DNA from: Xiphias gladius
Taxonomy: Eukaryota; Chordata; Actinopteri; Istiophoriformes; Xiphiidae
DNA length: 64,000 bases
Reading direction: 5' to 3'
Assembly (NCBI RefSeq): GCF_016859285.1
Contig: NC_053411.1
Span: forward strand, 6,235,001 to 6,299,000
Shown here one piece after another: positions 11,003 to 24,097 of the stretch. The translations under genes and the position numbers were made by a program. The notes under the pieces were generated by a model. The model was not told the DNA's origin, searched no databases, and worked only from the letters and a program-made list of their open reading frames with translations. Numbering within the stretch: the stretch's first letter is position 1; each line of letters starts with the position of its first letter.

Positions 11003-13562
11003 GCTGCAGCCATAGGAGCAGTGTGAGTGAAGAAAAACAGTAGAAGCTGCGGGCTGGACAAGCTAATGATGCGCTGAAATTCACTAAAAAGTTCCGTAAA
11101 GCCGAAGGGAGCTGCAAATTTGGGTGATAATTCTCTGCAGGTTCATCACTATGAGTGATCCCTTTCACATTTTAACATTGTTTTCACAATGTCATCATTG
11201 TAATTATAAAAATGTTAATTATAGCTGCTTGAAGATGAGTATTATTATTATTTTTTCATTAATAACTTTTTATCAATGTTTTCCCTTTTCCTGGCAAAAA
11301 CAAGCTTTTGTTTTACAGTATTTGTGTTTAAGCACATGAACATAACATATCCTGTCACATTTTCTGAAACAGTGCTTCACATCTGACAGAGCAATATTAA
11401 ACCTATGCCTCATGCATCGTGTTTGTGAATTTAGTGTGGTACTTCCCTGAAATGCAGAACCTTGTACATCACCCAAGGACAGGAACTGTTTAGCTCTGCC
11501 ATCATTTGAGGTTCACTGTTCTGGAAAAATACAATGATATTAATCAGTAGACGCAATGACTGGAGAGTTAAGGGCATCAAATATTTACAACATGAAAGCT
11601 GCAAACCTTGCAACTCACAGCTATTAGCTACTTTCATTTCTCCCCAAGGTGATAACTCTTTCTTTCTCCCTCTTACATACACACAAAAAGCATATCAGTT
11701 TCATTTTCAGAATTGATTACCTTGTTCCTAATTTTAAGTAGACAGTGTGTAAACCCTTGTGTGGTTTTAGTCAGTGTGTGTATCTCACAGTAGAAGCCCA
11801 GAAACTCAGTGCTGGTCGATGAGTCCACAGCCACAGCGAATTTAATCCAGTGAGGATTTTAAATATAGCCCTTCCTCGCTCCGTAGTTCTCCTTCAATGA
11901 ATGTTTCCTTGTTTGGTTCTTGCAGAAATGAGGACAACCAAACCTAGTCCAATCAAATTAATTTAGGACATAAGGAGGAGGAAAAAAGAACAGACAACAT
12001 GGAGGTGGTGAGTGACTGCTGGGTGTTTGTGACTCATCACCCGAGACTACTGAGCTCCTCAGCAGGACGTGATACACCAGCTGTGTCTTGTGCATGTAAC
12101 TGCACGGATTGGCTGGGTGTTTTATATAGGCATGAACCGTTTTAACCAAAGTGACATCAGGGCTGATGAAATGAAGAGGAAAATGAGATCTATATATCAA
12201 GCAAAAACACTTTAGGGCTTTTCAGCCGTCTGTTTTTTCATTTGTAAGTGTATGTAATGCCATTATTAAAAGGTATTTCATTTAAATTATTTGAAAAATT
12301 AATTTCACTACTTTTTGTGTCTGCATGCATATATTTTCAAGAGGATCCCAGACATAATCACTTTTACTATGTATTTTGGCACTACTTTTCACAGCTGCTA
12401 GCTACAGTTACTTTGCCTACAGACACGCGAGTGGTATCAATCTTCTCTTTTAACTTTCATTGAGAATAAGCATATTTCTCAAGATGTAAAACGTTGCTTT
12501 AAGTAACTAACTCTTCCTCAAAAGGAATCATCATTATCATTTAATCTAAATTCCAATCAAAACTATTGGACTCCTTCTTTTGTGTTTGTCCTAGTTCTGA
12601 GTAAAGAAAAATCTATTGCATGTTGTTTTTTTTCAATCAACTTGTAGCCACTTTAGATTGTTTATATAGTGGAGGAATGGCCTTTAAAGGTTAGAAAGGG
12701 AAATCATCAGTTGAACCTCAGAAAAATTAATCAGCTACTGTATTTGACTTCAAAAGTGTTGAAATAGTTTGTGCCGCAGAGTTAACTTCAGTTTAAGGGT
12801 CCAGTTCACTTCCGCAGATAAAATCACAGCAGGCAAACTGAACCAGATTTACTCCTTCTTAAAAGTTTCACAAACTAATGTCCACTGAAGCGCCCTTGAG
12901 CTAACACTTAATCCCAGCTGTAGGGGGCTGTTTTTTTTGCATCTTTGTGGTACCCTTGAATCAAAGTAAGATGAATATAAACTACATTGTTTTCGTCCAG
13001 ATTAGGGGATTTACCAGCTTTGACAGTTAAAGGTATCCTGGCGGATCCCGCTGTATTCCCTCACAAGGGAAGCCCAGATTCGGTTTCCATCTCTTTTAAC
13101 ATGTCCTTGAAAACGACACCAGTCAGAGGTACTCTGACCTCCCCTGTGAAGCCCATAAATGTTTGATGCTCTGTAGGATTGACCACATAGCTTAATTTGT
13201 TTGTGCAGGACTTCTTCAAAATCAATTTTTAAGACCTTTTGTTTAGGTTACTATTTCAGTTCTGTAGTTTTCCCCTACTTTATTTCACTTCAATCTGTAT
13301 TTTTGGTAAGATGGTATTTGATAGCAGTGTCAAATGGATAGCCTGTAAAATGTTATGAATTTCATCCTAGTATTGCGGGTATGGCAGATAATTGCCACTT
13401 CTGTCTGTATTAAAAGAAGTGGTTTATAGGTAAATTAAAATAGACTGGACAGACGGCAACTTTGAGCCAAGTGTTTACTTTTCAGAAAACTCTGGTTGAA
13501 ACATGTGCAATCTCCAACAAGCCCTCTAACTTAAATGACTATACAGGTCGCTTGGGACCAAT

Positions 13563-14150
13563 TTGCCACTGGCAGGTGTACTGAAACGTTTTTGTCAAGG
13601 TAACAATAATATGATGTGTCACGATCCCTGCCCTGGTCTTGTTAATGTTGTCCAGTCTACCCCTCTGTCCCTCTCAGTGGCAGTCTCACTCCCTCAGGCC
13701 CTTGATTTTGTATGGGACTCTTCTCAACTGTCATTCCTCAGGCGTCCACCAGATGCCCCCGGACTTTCCCGCCTGTCCCAGTCACGTGACCTTCCCCGAC
13801 TTGCATACCTGTTCCTTGTTTCCCAGATATCCAGACTATATTTAAATCTGCCTTTTCCACCTGCTCCCTGCTAAATCACAGTATGTCCTGTTGTCCCTTG
13901 TGCTTTTCATGCCGTGGACTCCTGGTTTTGTCACCTAAGCTCTTACCTGCAAACCTCGGCCATTGTTTTATTGAAGTCTCTTCACTGCATCTGCCGGCCT
14001 GCCTGTGTGCATTTGGGTCTTCTTGTCTGTGTTCCATACACCAACTGTGACAGTGTTAGACCTTTGCCATCATGGTAACGATATCACAACCCACAGAAGT
14101 GTGCCAGTGGCAGATGTACTGGACCTTCGGTGTCATGGTAACAGAACATA
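13563..14150 (+). repeat. Imperfect repeats flanking the LTR
   Basis: A motif like ggcaggtgtactg...gtcaaggtaac (about 13572-13603) recurs at about 14109-14143 as ggcagatgtactg...gtcatggtaac. A partial copy at 14060-14086 ends catcatggtaac. The LTR appears inserted in, or beside, a diverged short tandem repeat. Confidence 0.5.
13617..14052. mobile_element. Probable solo LTR of a Gypsy-type retrotransposon
   Basis: The 436-bp block begins TGTCACGATCC and ends CCAACTGTGACA, giving the TG...CA ends and short inverted repeat (TGTCAC/GTGACA) expected of an LTR. The pyrimidine-rich interior and the terminal TGCATTTGGGTC-type stretch resemble LTRs common in fish Gypsy elements. No internal coding region or second LTR lies nearby, so a solo LTR from recombination is the simplest reading. 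I could not identify a clean target-site duplication, so the call stays moderate. Confidence 0.5.
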
Positions 14151-15581
14151 TAAACACGTAGTTACGGTTTTGGAAAAATCATGATTTGATTACTAAACTG
14201 CTTGGTTAGGGTTTAGGGAAAGATCATGGTTTGGGTTAAAATAAGCACTTTCTTCATTATCATGGTTACAATAATAAACGATAAAAATGCTGACTATCGG
14301 TTTCAGATGGGAAGCAAAAGGCGGTCTCCTATCGGAAAGTCCTGTCTTTTGTTGACTCACCCATCCACCCCAGCCTCCTCCTAACGCGGACCTTGTCGCT
14401 ATATACACTACGTCCCCCGACTTCCTCCTTTGCTCCCGTCATAGTTACTACGGCTGCTAGAGGTCGCGTAACCATAGAATGGAACCATGGGTCATAATAA
14501 TGTGTTTACGACCTTCGGGCTCATTTTTTGTTTTTTTAGTTTTTTTTACAGGGGCGTAGTCTTGCAATCTGAGCTGTTAGGAATTTAGACTTTGCTCAGT
14601 CTAAACCGTTTATGTTGTGCTAAAAATATCCATACATTTCATATGTCCTATCAAAGCTCAAAGTCTTGATATGAAGTCCTTGATCTTAAAATATTTTTTT
14701 ATGTAGTTTATGTCAGCTGTTGGATCTCAGGCTGTGAAAACAGCAGTTTTCAGTGAAAGCTTGACAGGAAGTTTGGGATGCTTTTCCCCAAAATGTCGGC
14801 GTGTTAGATCAACATTTTATGTTCTTTCCTCTGGGCTTCAGCTGAAAAATAAAGCTGCATTTTCAACTTTTTTGTACACAAGCAATTCAAATCCTAGGAG
14901 GTGAATTGAATGCAATGATCTTGCCTCAGAAAATTTCAATTTCTTTCATTATTACAGAGGAAGATGGGATGACAAACAACTGCCAGACTATTGTTACAAA
15001 CCAAAGATCTACACTTCAAGTAGGAATTTAGCTGATGCTCTTATGTAAGATATATGATTCAAAGCCACAGCTCCTAGACAAAAAACACAACAAATATTCT
15101 GATAGCTTGATGTCAAGTTCAGGTTAAACTGTTCTATTTACAACAAAATTTACTTTTTAAAGTCAAACCTTCAATTAATGTCACAATAAAATGAAAAACT
15201 TTTCCCAACATGTTAAGTCCTTATATTCTAGCACCTATATATATTTAGCACTCCCTAGAAATAAAACTTCTTTGAAGAAAAGCTTCCTTTTTCTCCCTTA
15301 CTGATCTCAGATTACATGTTTGATTAACTCCAGCGTGTCCTATCTACCCACGTATCCTCATTCAGCTGCAAATCTCAAATTAAAAAAGCAACGTGCTCCC
15401 CAAATGCATGTAATTTTCTTGTAATCAGTTTTCATACTCTACTGTTCCTGCACATCTGAAAATATGTTTCCCTCTCGGAACAGGTTTTTAAAGGCGTGAC
15501 CACATCAGAACATAGCTTTGCTGTAGATAACCATGACAATTTCTTCAGAACACCATGGCGAGATGTTTTAATTTTGCCGCA

Positions 15582-15613
15582 ACACAACTCTCTGCTTTCT
15601 TAGAGAGTTGTGT
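15582..15613. repeat. Perfect 12-bp inverted repeat (hairpin)
   Basis: ACACAACTCTCT (15582-15593) and AGAGAGTTGTGT (15602-15613) are exact reverse complements separated by 8 nt. The hairpin lies in gene-poor sequence with no adjacent promoter or gene. Function is unknown. Confidence 0.9.
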
Positions 15614-17554
15614 GATTGAGATGAGTGAAACTTTTGTGTCAAGTTGGTGAAATAACCTTCCTTCTTCCCTCCAGCGTCTGAGCACTTAACCAGCAGAAGC
15701 AGTCGAAGACAAGGGATCTTTACGGGGACTAAGCCCTAACAATGACATATGCGTTTATGAGTGTTTATATGCTTGCTGTGTGTGTTTTTGTATCTCTTCC
15801 TGTTTCAGTAAATGTGTAGGTTCTGCTGTGGTCGACAGAGAAAATCGCTAGACATGACTCTGCCTTTTGGAATCTATTCCTCGGATCTTAATACTCTTCA
15901 TCCCTCCTCCGGCTCTTATTAGATGCAATGCTGCAATTTCAAGTGGGAAATTTGTTGAAAGTGTAGCATTTAAAATGTCATATTTAATGGCTGCACCAGG
16001 AAAGTGAGCTCGAGAAATTTCGCCTAGTATCCTTAGGGCCCATTCCAAAGCATTTTAATGTCGTAGGGAAATGCAGATTTCTGTCTTTACAGCCGCTCTG
16101 GGATGCAGCATCAGCACATTCACATATGCACAATCTGTCAGCCTGTCTGTCTATCTCATTCTTTGCCCAAGCCAGTCATGTCTGCACTGTCAATGTCATT
16201 TGTGTCCCAGACAAACCAGCGCTGACCCTCAGCTAGGACCACAGCTGAAGCCTGTCTCCGGGGTTCTTGGCCAAGACTTGGCCCTTAAAATCTGGGTTGC
16301 CTCTGCTAAGTCTAGACAACAAGAAGTGGAGGAGGATGGATTATCTGTGCCAGAGTAAGAGTCACTGGGACCTCAAAAGAGGTAAATGGGCATCAATCTG
16401 TAGCCTCAGTTTCCACACATTCAGACTGAGAATTTTGGTTTAGGGGAAAATTTGGGAAAATAGGTTGAGTTGTTTAGCTTTGCAGACAATTTGTTATGAG
16501 GGTAATATGTGACTTTTTCTGCCTCAGTTCCTGGATCTTAAAGCTTGAAAGAGCACAATCTTGTTTACTTTGAATTTTATGCAAATTAAGTTGCAGCACA
16601 AACAGCACCATGCAAGCAAATAGCCTCCTTAACACCAACTGCAACAGCATAGTTCAGCTGGTAATCCACCCAGCCTGGCACCTGTGAACTCCAAAGAGCC
16701 TTTTATAACTAAAGTGTTCCCTAATTTGATCTGACCTCCACAATTTCTGACCTGCATGCAATCAGTTGGATAAACACAATAATGTCAGGAGCAATTGCCC
16801 AAGTGCATGCTGGGAGGCTTCCACACACATCTATCCCGGGACACTAAAATATAAACTCATACAAACTGGTTCTCGTTCTCCATTTCATCAAATTAAAGCC
16901 ATTTCAATTAGCAAAACAGTTACTGTATCTTTTTGGCCCCATACTTTATATGGATGCCAGTTACCATGGTCAAATCCAGGGAAGTCACGTGGTTCACATT
17001 TATACAAAAAGGACCATATTTACCGTTTAAAACTTTGACTTCACCTTGAATATGTTCCTGTCTCAAACAAACGACTAGTATTAGTTTGACTCTAATAAGA
17101 AGTTATCTTTTTCCCAAGACACTGTTAAAAAACACACAGATGCATCCACATCATGAGTGATGGGGAGTCAGCAAAAGGTTAAGCAGGTAATTACACCGAG
17201 CTTAGCCTTAAACATGGACAGAATGTGGTGCATGTGTGTTGGTTACAATCTCTGTATCTTTCTTAATTTCACTCGGGACTCAATAGAGATGCTGTGTGTG
17301 CCTCCATGTTGTCAATTGTCATACAGTGCAGTGCTTTGGTAAGTGAGTCATGTTGTAGAATCTAATGTCAGTGTTGTCAGTACTTCCTTCTTCTGAGTCA
17401 AGTAGAGATTCAAATGGAAAAACATGAGGAAAAGACTGAAAAGGGATGGAAGTAAGAGGAGTGAGTGGCAATCGATGGGGGATAAACGAGTTCTGTGGTT
17501 TTACAAAATGGCGGGAGACTAATGTTGGAGAGAAAGAGGGGTCAGAGATCAAGG

Positions 17555-17647
<93 letters not shown>
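17555..17647. repeat. Interrupted (GT)n microsatellite
   Basis: GT array of about 93 bp with two TTT interruptions near its left end. Interruptions usually mean an older, more stable array. Confidence 0.97.
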
Positions 17648-17648
<1 letters not shown>

Positions 17649-20600
17649 CTTGACTGATGGCTCTGCATGGCAGGCTACTACCGACCACAAGGAATGTGAT
17701 GAAAAAGGTCAGAGAGAGCTGAGAGGATGGTTGGTAACACGAGCTGCACCTGAAAGATGATGCGGCGAGGAAGAGGAGAAGATGCTCTGGGAATTGCACA
17801 GGGAGCGGTAGAATGAGGGCGATAAATAAAAACAAGGAAAGAGGGAGAGAGATGAAGATGGAGAAAAAGCAGAAAGTGAGAGTGGGGGTGGCATGGGAGA
17901 GATCAAAAGGAAGTTTTTCTCTGCTTTCAACTGTCGCCTTAGGCTGTAAAATGTCTGTTAACAACACATGAAATTCACACCAGTCTCATGTTCTTACATA
18001 GTCCTGCCTTTTCAGATTTGGTTGCTCTTTTGATCTTCCTCTTCCTCTCCGCAGACCACCCGCTATACCTTCCCCCTGTCTCTGCAAGCAGCGGAGGAAA
18101 CGCAAGGCCATAAAGACGATGAAGGTCTGTCAGACTGGAGATTCAATCCGAGAAACAAATTTGGCTTTCCATTTTGCTTAGAGACAAGCGTCTAAGGCAG
18201 CGGATTCTGAAGAATTCAGTGGGTACTACTGATCTCATTCGCATGTTTCTCCAAACATGTTAAAAATACATTTAGATCAACAGCCATGGTATAGATGCTT
18301 TACAATCATCCATTCTAACCAAGGACCAGAGCCAACCAGAACAATGGGACAGATGTTGCTTTGTCTGTTTTAAAACGGATTTCATACCTCTTTAAAACAA
18401 ACATTTTTGAACAATTAATGCCATATAATACAATGCAAAACAATACAAAATGATTTTATATGATAAAATATCACCGGCCATTTTATGTTCCAAAACATCA
18501 AATGTTAAGGCTTTGCCTTTATTTTGTTGGATGTTAAATGTTAATATGTTCTTTTGGTGTTGGCCTTCCTGCACATTGAATGCTTGCTGGGAGAGTATTA
18601 TACCATAGTGTGCAAATCTGGTTACCCTGATTAAATTGGATGTGAGCATATCATAAAGCTACTTTGGGCAAATGACAACGCTAGCTATATTTCTGGCATG
18701 TTAGGTTTCTCATTTTGGCATAATATTGGATGATACTGTGACAACAGCTCTCTCCAACCAGGAATCTGCGTGTAATATTGTGTGGAAATGGTTTACAAGC
18801 CAATGTTCACAAACTGAATGAAAAACAACCAAACACAAATAGTTACATTTTTTCACAATATGTAAGCATGATCGCATCATAATTTACAGGTGTTAAAGCA
18901 GTCATGAGCAGATCAGAAGCATAAGCTCGACCTGAAACTGTACTAATTGGATACTTGACTTGTGACTATTCTGTGAAACAAAGTAAAAACCATTGCATGC
19001 AGGACTCCTCATCTGAGGAGTATGGGGTTGTTGACATGGTGAGCTTCTGGAGTGTCTTGCTCGACCGCCGCTTATACTGTAGGGTGTGGATAAAAAATCT
19101 TGAACACCCGTACAATCTAATACAATATGCGAGTTTGTTCTTTATTTCCATTAGAAGAGATTTTCCGCCATTTTGTTTGTGTTATGAAAGTATTTTTCAT
19201 CGCCCACGGATTAAGTCCAAACTTCACCACATTTGGTAGCATATGTGGATGAACCTACCCAAAAAAAGCATTTGTTTTTACCATTTGCTATAATTGGTTC
19301 CTGAAGTCTTGCAGATGAGAATAATTTGACATTAACTGCACTAACTTGAATTACAACCAAATTAAGATGTCAGGTGCATGTATCTACCGCAAGCAGTCCT
19401 GCAAAATGTTTAATGACATTGCATCTACAGATGGCTCTACAGAAACATAATACATTTAAACGGAAATTACTCAGAGGTCATGAGTGTGCCTCACTTGGAA
19501 TTTTTGCACAATTCAGCCTTATCAAAAGCTCTGATATTGCCGACAGGATTCAGGCATTTTCCAAAACATCACTCATTGAGTGGCACAAAATATTTTGTTA
19601 TTAAGTAAAAAGTTGTGAGGGTTGTGCAGCCTTAACAGGGGTATACAACCTCTGAGGCTTTGCTAGTGACGGCAAGTACTTGTTCTAATATCTAATGGGC
19701 TTGTATTTTCTGTGATTCCTAGATGGCTTTGGACTAAATCTGGAGAACTGGAGATGAAGTTGTCTGACTGATGCTGCTCGGAGTGACTCTGACAGGAAAT
19801 TAGATAGGTTTCTAATTTGGGTTTGACATGCTTTTTCAATAGCAAATACATTACATAAATATTGCCATCATTTATGTTCTTGAAATTTGATCATTTTCAT
19901 GCTAAATAATCCTCAAGAGCACTGTTGCAGCATTTAGAACTGCATAACTGCATAAAGCCCCGTATGTTAAAGTGTCCCTTGTTGCAGCTGCTGCATGTAC
20001 CATCTTTAATGGTCAATCCATCAAATCTGTTTACATCCTAAAAGGCTATTTCGCCATCTGAGTTTTTGCTTTGTGACCAGATTAAGATGTGACGGCGACT
20101 TTACATCTCCTCTTGCTTTCTCTGTCTTTCTCATGAGCTCTGGCTCCTGCAAAGAGACACCAACAGAGAAATGAAGTGAGCCCAAGAGACTGTTCACTGG
20201 TATGATTGACTGTTGTGTTGCTTAATCCCACCACTTTTGTTCTCCCCATTGATGTTTCCTTCAAATGTACCTCCCACATTTCCTGTCTACTTCTCCATTG
20301 TATGTATATTTTTCAATTTACTGTTATTTTAGACCTCATCATAAAAATTGTATTGTTCTCTAAAAACAAGGGACAGGCCTTCAGTGCTCGGAATTGTTGC
20401 TGTAAGCAAGAATTTATCAGTGCAGTCGGGCCAAAATTTTCCTTTCATGCCCATTATCTCATGCTGCCTCCTTGCTGTTTCTTCTGCCTCCTTGCCAGGC
20501 CGACAGAGCGCAGACCGCTCAGGCTGGTTGAGTTATCCACTCCCTCAATCTCTCCTTCCCACCTCTGTTTGCCTGCTCCATCAATCTCCTGCCTCCTGCC

Positions 20601-23285
20601 TGACATTCCCTTGCTTCTCTTCCGACTACCCTTCCTCCATTTGTCATCCTCTCCCTTGGTAACGGATGTACTCCGCTGCCCTCCTACCTTGGAGCCAGTA
20701 CAGCGCTCCGTTGCCATGACAGCAAAGGTAATGTCAAGGCAAGAGATCAGTGAACCTGTTTTCAACCTTTTGGTTGTGTGCATAAGCCAAAATCACAAAC
20801 ACGCACACACACTCACACAATCTAGTCCTCAGCTGGTTGAAGTTTTATAGGTTCTGTCTCATAAACCCAACAGGATCTTGTTGTCTATCTCGTTTGCCGT
20901 CTTTCTCAAGGATAGACACCTGTGGCCTTCATGCCGTTGCCATGGACACCCATATGGATCCTTTACTCGATCTTTCATTGGTTGCAATGCCACAGATTGT
21001 GTTGTGATTGGCTGGAGGGGTGGAGCATACAATTTTTTAACAACCTCTCCAAATACTCTATAAAAAGTGGATTTCTTTTTGTCTTTTTGAATTTTGTCTG
21101 AGAAGTTATTGGATAGGTTTGTTAACAGTGCTGCACAACATTTCTTTTTTCTTTTTTTTTAAAATTCAAGCTGGAAACAAATCAATTTCTCAATCCAGCC
21201 TTGGAATAGAACCTTACTCAAAATATGTTGTGTGGTTCAACTCCATGTGTCTATATGTAGATGGCAATTAAAAAAATGAATTAATATTGTTTTTTATTAA
21301 ATATTTCTGTGTTTAGTTGGTTTTAAAGAAAACCATTTTCAATAGACACGGAATTGCCAAAATTTGCATAAAAAATCATGCCCCTTTTGATGCACATATT
21401 TAGTTCCAGCTTATACTTTCTGGGTGTTTTATTATCTCCAATGTCCATAAATCCATTTAGAAAATCATAGAAAAACGATGCATCTTATAACTCCAGAACT
21501 TGCCTGAGAATCATCCCACTTTTAAGTTTTTCTTCATTATCAAAGTAATCTGGTGATGGTTGCCTGTACAGCCATGGGTATTTTGCAAACAGGAGCTGCT
21601 AAAAGCTAATTCAGTGCATTTTTTTTAGTGCCAGTTTGCCAAAATGTAAACAAATATATTCCATGAAAAAACAGGGCTCAAGATGTAACCCACAGCTAAC
21701 TCACTGACTCCATGGCAACATTACAGTTATACCTCCTGCTTACTTCAGGGGGGCATAGTTGCCTTTATTTTGCTGATAAAGAGCTTTTGATTTTGAGGCG
21801 GGTCCACAGTGTCATACTTGGAAAAGCCCTGCCTTAGACCATCCCGGTATAAATGTCACCAGGTCAAGAGGAGAAGCAAGTTCACCGGTGAGTCCAGTGG
21901 CTGTGGCTAGTCCAGACATGTTTATGATAACAGAGAAGACAAGATGTTATAAACATTTTTGGAAGCTGAGTGTTCATAATTGATATGAACAAAACCAAAT
22001 TAAGATGGTATAATCATGCACGCTGCTGCACTGGTAAATTTTCACTTTTTTGTATGCTAACGAATTAAAGGTTGTTTAAATAACAAAGGTTTCTACGACT
22101 AATAGCAATTGCTGCAATGGATGTTAATTTGTCTTAGAATATGGACAGTTTGGACAGCAATTTTTCTTTCTGAAAGATTAATGAAATACGTGCTAAATGA
22201 GAGACTGCTTTGAGTTACAGAAGCTAATGGAACAGAAGCTGACCCAGAGGTGACATTAGGGCTTTGCATCTCTGTTGTGTCAAATTTAAAAAGTGGCGGG
22301 CTTATGGATGGAGCCAGTCAGCTGCTTGGTTCATTTGTCAACACATGTGCACAGAGCAATTATCTGTATAGATATTCATAGTCCCCCAAGGATGATTCCG
22401 AATGATTTGAGCAACACCCCAGATGTTTCCTTTAGTGCCAGTCAGGTCAGACTTTCCACTTGTACCCAACAAATTTTTGTTTCTCTTTTGTGCGTTTGTT
22501 GGTGGAGTTTTTGATTATTACGTTCTTCAGCTTTGGCGAATGGAGGATTGATATCAGAATTTGTAACAGTTTATAGAAGGCATAGCCAACCATGTGGCGT
22601 TAACTGCCCAGAATATGTAGATTATCATTTTAGCCAAACACAAAAGCAGCTGAATAGTTCCTCCTTGCAGGGCTGTTACTCAGTGAGACTGCCTGCTGTT
22701 TGGAATGAAAGCCTGCAGACTCTCAGCCTTGCACAATGGCTGCCTATCCCTGATAAATGGTATATTCAAATGAAGTAGTTCCATTCAGGGGTCATCGCAC
22801 TGAATAATTGAATATTGAAAAAAAAAAGATAAAGAAAGAGTGTACAACGAACCTTTTAATGTGCAGGGGCATTCTGTTTGCCACATGATCTGGTCTCACA
22901 TGAGTAGCTACAGTAACGCCACAAAAGCTACAGTTTGCCCTCATTATACCAATGCCAGCCTTTTTCTCTCTAATGGTTTCAACCCCTAACTAATCTATTT
23001 CCTGTGCTCTCACAACCCGAGTAATAGGCAGCCTTCATTCCACATTAAAATGAGGTAATTAGTGTGTGCGTTTTTATGTGTTGTGGTGTAAGCAGTGGGA
23101 CCGAGACAGATGGTTAATGTTATCGTCACTATAGAGTTGATGGTCGGGTTGTTTGGAACATTCTCTGAAATAGTTTTTTATAATACTGCGCGTGTATATG
23201 TGCAGAGGCATGCATGCCATATGTGATGGATGTTCCCCTGTGTGTGCGTGTGCGCCAAGCAAAAAGGTCTCAGTGAAAGTTGTTT

Positions 23286-23394
23286 AATTGTCTGTCTGTC
23301 TGAGTGAAGGTCATTTCCACGATGACTCACCCCCTCCATCCCACAGTGCATTGGGGACAGATATCTCCAGACAGACAGACAGACAAACAGATGG
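23286..23394. repeat. Inverted (GTCT)n / (AGAC)n pair
   Basis: A GTCT tetranucleotide run (about 23289-23302) and an AGAC run (about 23371-23388) are reverse complements about 70 bp apart, so the segment could fold into a long hairpin. Confidence 0.75.
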
Positions 23395-24018
23395 CTTTAA
23401 ACAGGAGCACTTTAGAACGCCTCTGGAGGATGAAACAATAGTGACTGTGGCACAGAGTGGGTTGAATCTTACAGTGGAGGTAGCTGAGCACAGAAAAAAA
23501 AACATCAAAATCACATTGATATTATGTCTGTGAAAACATGATATCAATGTAACAGCCTTTCTGCTTCAGTGGTCTTATACTTTGCAGAATTCCAGCTGTT
23601 AAAAATTTTAAAAGGATGTACACGGGACAAATACCAAGTGGAATCACACCTCAGACTTCATTCGGACAAATAAGAAGAAATACATCAATAAAATTCATAG
23701 ACTTTAAGACAGAGAACACAGTGGCGGTAGTTTGCATTTTTACCTCACAAATAAAAAGTCCTGGATTTGTGTTTATTCTACATGCCTGGAAGAAATCCAT
23801 ACAGATGGGGTCAGGTGCAGGTCGAGTGATTTGATGACTCTGATGGTTGTCCGTTTATATGTAATCAGCCCTGTGACAGCTGTGGACCTTTCCAGGGTGT
23901 ACCCTCTCAATGATGGGATAAGCTTTGGCATAACACATAACCATGAGCAGAATAGATAGAATGGACAGAAATCACACAAAGACACCTACAGTATGTATAA
24001 CCCTCACATTCTCTGAAC

Positions 24019-24019
<1 letters not shown>

Positions 24020-24096
<77 letters not shown>

Positions 24097-24097
24097 G
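24020..24097. repeat. (TG)n microsatellite
   Basis: Almost pure TG repeat of about 38 units, ending with a GCG interruption. Confidence 0.98.

Larger units (their letters stand above)
7695..13616. other. Gene-poor stretch
   Basis: I recognise no gene. The stretch contains the GT array at 9118-9188, a 22-bp tandem duplication at 10959-11002 and AT-rich unique-looking sequence. A 121-codon open frame on the minus strand (7811-8176) has no recognisable family and sits in low-complexity AT-rich context. Segments at 8.8-9.0 kb and 10.7-11.1 kb look like repeat-derived sequence, but I cannot name the families. Confidence 0.5.

Noticed and set aside
20206-20850. 214-codon open frame, the longest in the 2-29 kb interval
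   Set aside because: It is pyrimidine-rich, with no recognisable domain and no family resemblance, and it overlaps open frames on the other strand. It lacks support as a gene.
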